Origin: Opitutia bacterium ISCC 52
GTDB lineage: Bacteria; Verrucomicrobiota; Verrucomicrobiia; Opitutales; UBA2995
DNA length: 64,000 nucleotides
NCBI GenBank assembly: GCA_014529675.2
Contig: CP076040.1
Location: 2,189,894 to 2,253,893 of the forward strand
Direction of reading: 5' to 3'
Shown: piece by piece, positions 57,928 to 64,000 of the stretch
Position numbering within the stretch: position 1 is the first letter of the stretch
How the letters are laid out: each line of letters begins with the position of its first letter
Notes under the pieces: model-generated
What the model was told of the DNA's origin: nothing
Databases searched by the model: none
The model's input: only the letters and a program-made list of their open reading frames with translations
Made by a program: the position numbers and the translations under genes

Positions 57928-59010
57928 TCAAACCTCTGTAGCGGGATTCTTTCTTTCGCCTAACTGGGCAGTTAAATGCCGAACAATCTCATCTAGGTCA
58001 TTAATGACCTTGAATAACCCATCGCCAGCCCAAGGGTGAAGAAGCTGGATCAACTCATCCCAGAATCCACTCTGAGCGCCATTAACAGGTCGGTTATATA
58101 TGATAATAGGTTTTCCCCGAAGCAATTTATCGTCCATTTGCTTGAAGATCAGCAAAGCCAGCATTTCTTGCACTGAGCCAGCGCCTCCAGGCAAAATAAC
58201 GAAAGCATCGGAACGCTCAATCATCGCTTCCATCCGCGTATAGATATCCGGACGAAGCCAGAAACTGGAAAGTCCCTCAGGCAAACCTTCCAACTCAATG
58301 ATGTGAGGAACATTAGAACCCCCAGTCCAACCACCTGCTTCGACTGAGCCTTTGACGACTGCTCCCATAATTCCGGTTGTGCCGGCTCCAGAAACACAGC
58401 CCAGATTGCTCTCGGCAAGCAATTGCCCCATCTTGTACCCAGCATCCAAATACTCTTGATCTTTCAAGCTGGCAGAACAAAAGACACACACATTGCCCCT
58501 ATGACCTTCAGGCTCAGGGGTTTCAAATGAGTCACTTTTGTTCTCGGTGATTTTCTCACGACCCGCGTCAGGAACCCCATCGCGCCTTACTTTTTCAAGA
58601 TCATCCAGCACTTCTTCTGGATCGTTTGATTCCAATAAAAATTCGCGGACGTTTTGATGAATAGCTCCAAACGACTGAAGATCATCAAGCAACTTATAAA
58701 GGCCATCCCAAGAACCATCTGAATTCAAAATGACCGCCGGCTTCCCCAACAGATTCTCATCCATCGTCTGGTAGCCAACAAAAATGGAAAGGGCTTTGAA
58801 CAAATCCTCAATCGAGGCACCCGGCATAAAGACAAATGCATCCGATTCCTCCACCTTCTTCTCGATATTGGATAGCGAGATCCGCTGATCGCCATTGGAA
58901 TTATAGATATCCCAACCATTCGCAAATAGCTGATACAGCATGCGAGCCCGAGTCTCCCGATTCGGATCATCGGCACCGCTGACAGTTCCTGAAAGTCTAA
59001 CAAATGGCAT
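57928..59010 (-). CDS. LOG-family protein with a second degenerate LOG half
   Basis: 360 residues. The C-terminal part (about 170-350) is a LOG / 'lysine decarboxylase' Rossmann domain with VCVFCSASLKDQEYLDAG, GCVSGAGTTGIMGAVVKG, the Arg-Glu pair in TRMEAMIERSDAFVILPG and PGGAGSVQEML. That is the nucleotide 5'-monophosphate phosphoribohydrolase signature. The N-terminal part (about 50-135) repeats the second half of the fold in degenerate form: VEESDAFVFMPGASIEDLF, then LLGKPAVILNSDGSWDGLY. The PGGxGT motif is lost there. LOG enzymes release nucleobases from nucleotides. The double structure is unusual. Confidence 0.83.
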   Translation of the reverse strand: MPFVRLSGTVSGADDPNRETRARMLYQLFANGWDIYNSNGDQRISLSNIEKKVEESDAFVFMPGASIEDLFKALSIFVGYQTMDENLLGKPAVILNSDGSWDGLYKLLDDLQSFGAIHQNVREFLLESNDPEEVLDDLEKVRRDGVPDAGREKITENKSDSFETPEPEGHRGNVCVFCSASLKDQEYLDAGYKMGQLLAESNLGCVSGAGTTGIMGAVVKGSVEAGGWTGGSNVPHIIELEGLPEGLSSFWLRPDIYTRMEAMIERSDAFVILPGGAGSVQEMLALLIFKQMDDKLLRGKPIIIYNRPVNGAQSGFWDELIQLLHPWAGDGLFKVINDLDEIVRHLTAQLGERKNPATEV

Positions 59011-59293
59011 TTAGTGAATGGTTCTTAAGAAATTGAAAGGATCATATTCTCAGCGTTGAGATGTCATGAGCAAGGTTGAAACCCACTCACAAGCAACTCA
59101 GCTCAGTTTCAAGAAAGTAAAGAGCCATATAGCTTCATTTTGTGAATCAAAATCGGCAACCTGCTGGCAATCCGGCGAACTTAAGTTATAGTGTTTGGCA
59201 TGAGGAAGAGCAAAAAGTGAGCCAAGGTGGATTTCTGATCGTCTATTAATAAATGATTTCATTCCCAACATATCTCAATCGCGCTGATACCTT
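59011..59293. other. Intergenic stretch with one short inverted repeat
   Basis: No gene seen in the 313 bp between the LOG-like gene and ApbE. One 6-bp inverted repeat, ATTTTG-TGAAT-CAAAAT (59137-59153), could be a repressor site; no promoter or riboswitch could be assigned. Confidence 0.3.
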
Positions 59294-59326
59294 ATGAACA
59301 CAAGGCTCCCACGCTGAAGAAGCGTG
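59294..59326 (+). promoter_or_regulatory. Leader ORF and hairpin over the ApbE start
   Basis: An ATG at 59294 opens MNTRLPR and ends at TGA 59315-59317, in the same frame as ApbE and 6 bp before its GTG. The hairpin CACGCT-GAAGA-AGCGTG (59310-59326) includes that GTG in its 3' arm. Translation of the leader would melt the hairpin. Alternatively the TGA is a nonsense mutation in the true signal peptide, since CGA (Arg) would give a better n-region. Confidence 0.4.
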
Positions 59327-60706
59327 CCCTTCTTTCTCTATTTAACCGGGTTAGCAATAGGATGGAATACACCATCTGGAGCAGGAACTTACACCTTTCA
59401 CTATGAAGACGTTTTAGGTACCTCCTGTGAGCTCATTGTCGAAACTAAACTCAAAGCGGATGCGGAGAATGCAAAGAATTCAACTCTCGCTGAAATCGAT
59501 CGCCTGTTGTCGATATTGAGTACCTACGATCCTCAAAGTGAAATCAACCGGTGGCTCAATATGCCCAAAGGTTCCCCCTGGCATATACCTAAAGAAATTA
59601 TCGAATTACTCGTGGCTTGCGACTGGTGGTCAATAAGAACAAACGGTGTATTTAATCCACAAATAGGAACCCTTTCAAAGATCTGGGAAACCGCTGCTCT
59701 GAATGAGAAAATGCCCGATCCTTTAGTCCTTCAAAGGGCTCATTCAAAGATACAGAGCTCTGCCTGGGAGATTGATGGAGCCTATGAAATGGTGACACTG
59801 AACAGAGCGATTGACTTGAATCTAAACGCGATTGCCAAAGGCTACATCATAGACAAATCCTGCGAAGCAGCTCTGGAATCTTCAGAAGACATCGAAGGAG
59901 TTCTACTGTCTATTGGTGGAGATTTACGCATTATGGGAACCATCGAAAAGACTGTCGGCATTACAGATCCTCTTGCATCAGCCGAAAATGCCCCACCTCT
60001 GACTCAACTCATCCTTTGGGATCATGCCGTCGCTACCAGTGCCAACTATGAACGTGGGTATAACATTCAAGACACTCATTATTCTCACATCTTAGATCCA
60101 AGGACAGGTTATCCGGCTTCGAATGAAATCCTCAGCACAACTGTTCTATCTGATTCAGCAATACAAGCCGATGTTCTTTCCACTTCGCTCATGGTTTTAA
60201 CACCTGAAGAAGGAATCCAACTCATCGAAAGCCTTCCAGACACAGAATGCCTGCTCGTCTGCAGAGATGAACAAGTTCGAAAAAGCTCAGGGTTTAGCCG
60301 CTTCCAAATCGTAAAAGACGAGACGGCTGCAAAAGAATCATGGGATGGCCTATATCCCCTTGAACTGAACTTTGAAATCAACCGTCCCGGCGGCCGAAGA
60401 TACCTCCGACCCTACGTGGCTGTTTGGATAGAAAACGAAACGGGCCAGGTTGAAAAAACACTCTGTTTATGGATGGAAAGAGTCTCAAAATGGATATCAA
60501 AACTGACTCGCTGGAATCGAACCCAAGGTCTTGAGCAAAAAACGGTCCACACGCTCACACGAGTCACCAGAAGGCCAGGAAACTATAGGCTCACCTGGGA
60601 TGGTACAAATGATTATGGAGACCGGTCACCACCAGGCAACTACACACTCCTTATTGCAGCGGTCCGAGAACATGGGACCCACCAACTAATTCGCGAAACC
60701 TTTTAA
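59324..60706 (+). CDS. apbE: ApbE FMN transferase fused to DUF2271
   Basis: 460 residues from the GTG at 59324, with a short signal-like N-terminus (VPFFLYLTGLAIGW) lacking positive charges. ApbE core: SILSTYDPQSEINRWLN, the family motif LNAIAKGYIID, SIGGDLRIMG, and HILDPRTGYPAS with the metal-binding region. ApbE covalently attaches FMN to Thr of secreted electron-transfer proteins. Residues about 345-460 are a DUF2271 domain (LNFEINRPGGRRYLRPYVAVWIE, YRLTWDGTNDYG), usually a separate protein in this system. It is followed after 94 bp by a PepSY-type membrane protein, forming an extracytoplasmic flavin redox module. Confidence 0.88.
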   Translation: MPFFLYLTGLAIGWNTPSGAGTYTFHYEDVLGTSCELIVETKLKADAENAKNSTLAEIDRLLSILSTYDPQSEINRWLNMPKGSPWHIPKEIIELLVACDWWSIRTNGVFNPQIGTLSKIWETAALNEKMPDPLVLQRAHSKIQSSAWEIDGAYEMVTLNRAIDLNLNAIAKGYIIDKSCEAALESSEDIEGVLLSIGGDLRIMGTIEKTVGITDPLASAENAPPLTQLILWDHAVATSANYERGYNIQDTHYSHILDPRTGYPASNEILSTTVLSDSAIQADVLSTSLMVLTPEEGIQLIESLPDTECLLVCRDEQVRKSSGFSRFQIVKDETAAKESWDGLYPLELNFEINRPGGRRYLRPYVAVWIENETGQVEKTLCLWMERVSKWISKLTRWNRTQGLEQKTVHTLTRVTRRPGNYRLTWDGTNDYGDRSPPGNYTLLIAAVREHGTHQLIRETF

Positions 60707-60800
60707 GCGAGTGAAACTGCCTTTGAAAGACCATTAAAAGGAAATATAGAGATCACCAACCTTCATTTGAAATACGGCCCAAGTAAGGAGTAGGTATCAA

Positions 60801-61457
60801 ATGAGAATGAAGGAGCATACCATGCAATCAGATCCACGCAAACGCTCAACTCACCATTTGTCATGGCTGGCACGCTGGCTTCATGTGTATCTTTCCATGC
60901 TTGGATTGGTGGCACTGTTATTTTTTTCAATCACCGGCATCACCGTAAATCATCCGGATTGGTTATTCTTCGACCATGAAACCATAAATGAATATAGCGG
61001 AACACTTCCCGAGGAATGGATAAGTCCTAACGACCCAACAGAACTGGATGACTACACTAAGGGCGTTAACAAACTGGAGATCGTAGAATACTTTAGAAGC
61101 ACCCATAAAATAAGGGGATTAGTGAGTGAATTCAGTGGAGACGAATGCCAGCTAATGATAGGGTTCAATGGTCTTGCCTATACTACATACGGGACAGTTG
61201 AACGCGAAAACGGAAGCTATGAACTTACCGAATCAACTTTGGGATTCATGAGCCTGATGAATGATCTGCACAAGGGGCGAGATACAGGTGTAGTTTGGTC
61301 AGCCGTCATTGATACATCTGCCCTGGTAATGATTATCGCTTCACTTACAGGACTTTACCCCTTGTTTGGACTCAAGAGACGCAAACACATGAGAATGCTC
61401 GCTGGATTAGCTGGAGGTATCGCCTTCCTGCTATTCTATTTACTCTTTGTACCATAA
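60801..61457 (+). CDS. PepSY-associated membrane protein
   Basis: 218 residues; start ATG 60801 follows AAGGAG at good spacing. First transmembrane helix in WLHVYLSMLGLVALLFFSITGITVNHPDW, then a periplasmic loop with one PepSY-like beta region (ECQLMIGFNGLAYTTYG), DLHKGRDTGVVWSAVIDTSALVMIIASLTGLY and a final helix LAGGIAFLLFYLLFV. The helix-borne His residues (LHVYL, NHPDW, DLHKG) could bind haem. Found with ApbE/DUF2271 in bacteria as a membrane electron carrier. Convergent with gltD; the 55-bp gap has a weak AGCTG...CAGCT hairpin near an A-run. Confidence 0.85.
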   Translation: MRMKEHTMQSDPRKRSTHHLSWLARWLHVYLSMLGLVALLFFSITGITVNHPDWLFFDHETINEYSGTLPEEWISPNDPTELDDYTKGVNKLEIVEYFRSTHKIRGLVSEFSGDECQLMIGFNGLAYTTYGTVERENGSYELTESTLGFMSLMNDLHKGRDTGVVWSAVIDTSALVMIIASLTGLYPLFGLKRRKHMRMLAGLAGGIAFLLFYLLFVP

Positions 61458-61512
61458 AAAAAAAGCTGTTACCTTTAAAAGATACCAGCTCTCAAAATTA
61501 TTAAATCAATAC

Positions 61513-63003
61513 TTAGCGAGGAAGATAGCTCTTACCCATCAAGTATGCATCTACAGCTTGTGCAGCTCCACGACCTTCATTGATGGCCCAGACGATCAGG
61601 CTTTGCCCACGTCGTGCATCACCAGCAGCAAATACACCCTCTACATTGGTAGCATACTTTCCGTATTCAGCTTGTGCATTGGAGCGTGGATCTTTCTCAA
61701 CACCGAGTTGATCCAGCACACCGCCTTCAGGTCCTAGAAAACCCATCGCCAAAAGAACAAGGTCAGCTTCGATGACCTTCTCTGAGCCAGGAACATCCAC
61801 CGGAATCATCCGACCGTCATCCTGTTTTTGCCACTCGATCTGACAGGTGTGAAGTTCCTTCACGTTCCCATCTTCATCACCGACAAACTTCTTGGTAGTC
61901 ACCAGATAAGAACGAGGATCGTCACCTTGGATGGCGATCGCTTCTTCTTGTCCATAGTCGACTTTCAATACCCGCGAGTACTGCGGCCAAGGGTTTCCAG
62001 CTGTTCTGGAATTGGCCGGTTGAGGCATGATCTCGAGCTGTTGGACATGCTCGCAACCATGGCGCAAAGATGTACCCACGCAGTCGGTACCGGTATCACC
62101 GCCGCCAATTACGACGACATGTTTTCCATTGGCTGAAATATAGTTTCCGTCCTCAAGCTCACTATCCATGAGGCTTTTTGTATTCGCCCCCAGGAACTCC
62201 ATCGCGAAATGAACACCTTTAAGCTCACGACCCTCAACTGGGAGGTCGCGTGGCACCGTGGCACCCGTGCAGATCACAACCGTATCAAAACCTTCTTTCA
62301 GTTTGTCGGCAGCGATGTCTTTCCCGATCGTTGTATTACAAACAAAGGTCACGCCCTCGTCTTCCATCAACTTGATGCGGCGCTCTACAACGTGCTTCTC
62401 CAATTTCATATTAGGAATGCCATACATAAGCAATCCACCCGGGCGATCCGCACGCTCGTAGACGGTTACTGTGTGCCCGGCAGAATTCAACTGAGCTGCA
62501 CAAGCAAGACCCGCGGGACCTGATCCAATTACGGCCACCATTTTACCCGTCCGCTCTTCTGGAGGATTAGGAGTTACCCAACCCATTTCAAAACCACGAT
62601 CAATGATAGATACCTCGTGGTGTTTGATGGTTACCGGGGGAGCATTGATCCCCAACACACAGGAACTTTCACAAGGTGCAGGACATACACGTCCGGTGAA
62701 CTCAGGAAAGTTATTGGTCTTCAACAAGCGAGCCAAAGCATCTTTCCAGAGACCGCGGTAAACCAAATCATTCCATTCCGGAATCAAGTTGTTAACCGGA
62801 CAACCAGCAATGCCAGGACCTTGATCAGATTCAGCTGCCATACAAAATGGCACGCCACAATCCATACAACGAGAGGCTTGTGATTGAATATCACTCACCG
62901 CCATCTCGGTGTGAACTTCTTTCCAGTCGCCCACTCTGATTATCGGATGCCGGTCCTCAGGCAGGTTTCTATTGATGTTTAAAAATCCAGTAGGGTTTCC
63001 CAT
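61513..63003 (-). CDS. gltD: Glutamate synthase (NADPH) small subunit
   Basis: 496 residues. N-terminal 4Fe-4S cysteine set [24 protein letters not shown] and [12 protein letters not shown]-binding [12 protein letters not shown], then [20 protein letters not shown]-binding [11 protein letters not shown], and C-terminal [21 protein letters not shown]. It passes electrons from NADPH to GltB for making glutamate from glutamine and 2-oxoglutarate. It follows gltB by 36 bp, the normal order. Confidence 0.97.
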   Translation of the reverse strand: MGNPTGFLNINRNLPEDRHPIIRVGDWKEVHTEMAVSDIQSQASRCMDCGVPFCMAAESDQGPGIAGCPVNNLIPEWNDLVYRGLWKDALARLLKTNNFPEFTGRVCPAPCESSCVLGINAPPVTIKHHEVSIIDRGFEMGWVTPNPPEERTGKMVAVIGSGPAGLACAAQLNSAGHTVTVYERADRPGGLLMYGIPNMKLEKHVVERRIKLMEDEGVTFVCNTTIGKDIAADKLKEGFDTVVICTGATVPRDLPVEGRELKGVHFAMEFLGANTKSLMDSELEDGNYISANGKHVVVIGGGDTGTDCVGTSLRHGCEHVQQLEIMPQPANSRTAGNPWPQYSRVLKVDYGQEEAIAIQGDDPRSYLVTTKKFVGDEDGNVKELHTCQIEWQKQDDGRMIPVDVPGSEKVIEADLVLLAMGFLGPEGGVLDQLGVEKDPRSNAQAEYGKYATNVEGVFAAGDARRGQSLIVWAINEGRGAAQAVDAYLMGKSYLPR

Positions 63004-63039
63004 ATCTAAAATAGTTTATTAGTTCTCCGATTAAGGTGA

Positions 63040-64000
63040 TTACTTAACAGCAGCAAGCTGACGCATATGCATGTCGAATGCCTCTTCGGCAATTTCTTCA
63101 TCCTTTTCAAATTTGCCGGTAGCTCGTGCCTCATCCATGTATTTGAGCATGCGCTCATAATCGACAGGCATGACACGGACAAACTTACCAAGCATAGTGT
63201 CCCAATCATCAAGTATCTCCTGAGCGACATCCGACTTCGTGTTAGCCTGATGTTTCTCAATCAATGATTTCAAATCAGCGATATCTTCGTCGTTTTCGAC
63301 AGGACCCAGCTTAACCATTTCCATGTTACAACGAGATGCAAAATCGCCATCACGATCCATTACGTAAGCAACTCCACCGGACATACCTGCAGCAAAATTA
63401 CGACCCGTTTCGCCGAGGATTACTGCCTTACCTCCCGTCATGTATTCGCAACCATGGTCGCCTACTCCTTCAACAACGGCGGTGACTCCAGAATTTCTTA
63501 CGCAGAAACGTTCACCCGCGATACCACGAATAAAGGCTTCTCCTCCGGTTCCCCCAAAGAAGGCTACGTTACCAATGATAATATTGTCCCGTGCTTTGAA
63601 TGGAGCCGTGCGGTCAGGATAGACTACAAGCGTTCCGCCAGAGAGGCCTTTTCCAAAGTAATCATTCGAATCACCTTCGAGCTCGAAACGAACTCCCTTA
63701 GCGGTGAAGCAACCAAAACTCTGTCCAGCTGCACCGCGGAACTTCACATCCACGGTTCCCTCAGGAAGTCCTTCTCCTTTATATTTCTTGGAAATCTCAT
63801 TCGAGAGCATCGCACCGACCGTCCGATCGGTATTAACAATATCATATTCCAGCTTAACCGGCTCTTGATTATCGAGCGAAGGCGCAGCGTCTTTGATCAG
63901 CTTCCGATCCACGATATCGTTAATCAGGTGCTCCTGATCAGTGGCCTGATGCAGACCATCTCCTTCGCGCGCATCCTCACGATAAAGAATCGGATTCAGA
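63040..64000 (-). CDS. gltB: Glutamate synthase large subunit, C-terminal part
   Basis: The last 319 codons of gltB; the N-terminal amidotransferase and synthase domains lie beyond the right edge. What remains is the end of the synthase region (LNPILYREDAREG) and the glutamate synthase alpha/GXGXG beta-helix (VKFRGAAGQSFGCF, GDSNDYFGKGLSGGTLVVYP, NSGVTAVVEGVGDHGCEYM). The tail is helical (YMDEARATGKFEKDEEIAEEA). Pairs with the adjacent gltD. Confidence 0.95.
   Translation of the reverse strand, partial: LNPILYREDAREGDGLHQATDQEHLINDIVDRKLIKDAAPSLDNQEPVKLEYDIVNTDRTVGAMLSNEISKKYKGEGLPEGTVDVKFRGAAGQSFGCFTAKGVRFELEGDSNDYFGKGLSGGTLVVYPDRTAPFKARDNIIIGNVAFFGGTGGEAFIRGIAGERFCVRNSGVTAVVEGVGDHGCEYMTGGKAVILGETGRNFAAGMSGGVAYVMDRDGDFASRCNMEMVKLGPVENDEDIADLKSLIEKHQANTKSDVAQEILDDWDTMLGKFVRVMPVDYERMLKYMDEARATGKFEKDEEIAEEAFDMHMRQLAAVK

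Overview
The window looks like a chromosome segment of a PVC-superphylum heterotroph, most likely a marine verrucomicrobium near Opitutae/Puniceicoccales. This is an inference from gene content: six type I sulfatases, a PSD1 gene (planctomycete-type cytochrome plus DUF1549/DUF1553) paired with DUF1501, DUF1080 and DUF6807 proteins, a PVC 'membrane-bound dehydrogenase' giant, Sec and Tat signals on most catabolic proteins, and a subtilase C-terminus of the verrucomicrobial secreted type. There is no rRNA, tRNA, CRISPR array, phage or insertion sequence.

Region 1 (1-9551, minus strand) is a tightly coupled polysaccharide operon. An aldolase of the DapA/NanA family is followed by a sialidase-like BNR propeller, an FG-GAP/VCBS protein and four sulfatases; the last runs off the left edge. 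Every junction overlaps by 4-8 bp or shares one base. Four consecutive members carry dispersed palindromic repeats in frame inside or just behind the signal peptide. Next come remnants of a tandem DUF3303 gene split by the same repeat type (9563-9950).

Region 2 (10.2-32.1 kb) is mixed accessory and housekeeping content. It holds a 1111-residue SGNH/dehydrogenase/HEAT/blue-copper protein, a TIM-barrel isomerase with a DUF6807-DUF1080 protein, a frameshifted NHL protein, a PQQ-type propeller with an RGG-like EF-hand insert, another sulfatase, MsrB, a DoxX-like protein, an acyl-CoA ligase next to an AcpH-like protein, DUF1501/PSD1 under an AraC regulator, and a frameshifted subtilase.

Region 3 (about 33.2-48.8 kb) is the most interesting. 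It looks like an uptake and degradation island for a small cyclic amide or N-heterocycle, perhaps pyrimidine- or creatinine-like. It encodes three creatininase-family proteins (one without visible metal ligands), two amidohydrolases (one cytosine-deaminase-like), an FAD-linked oxidase, an ABC importer with two NMT1/THI5-type binding lipoproteins, a TonB-dependent receptor and a Rid-family protein. One binding lipoprotein is fused to a c-type cytochrome domain that also exists as a separate lipoprotein at 34687-35505. The right edge abuts a PSD1 gene cut off in mid-domain.

Region 4 (49-64 kb) holds a sulfatase with no visible signal peptide, NHL, alpha/beta hydrolase and DUF1080 proteins, a frameshifted FMN hydroxyacid oxidase with a Tat amidohydrolase, an SGNH-like hydrolase, a double-LOG protein, an ApbE-DUF2271/PepSY redox pair, and gltD with the 3' end of gltB. 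Several genes in the window are broken by small indels, so either real gene decay or homopolymer errors in the assembly must be considered.
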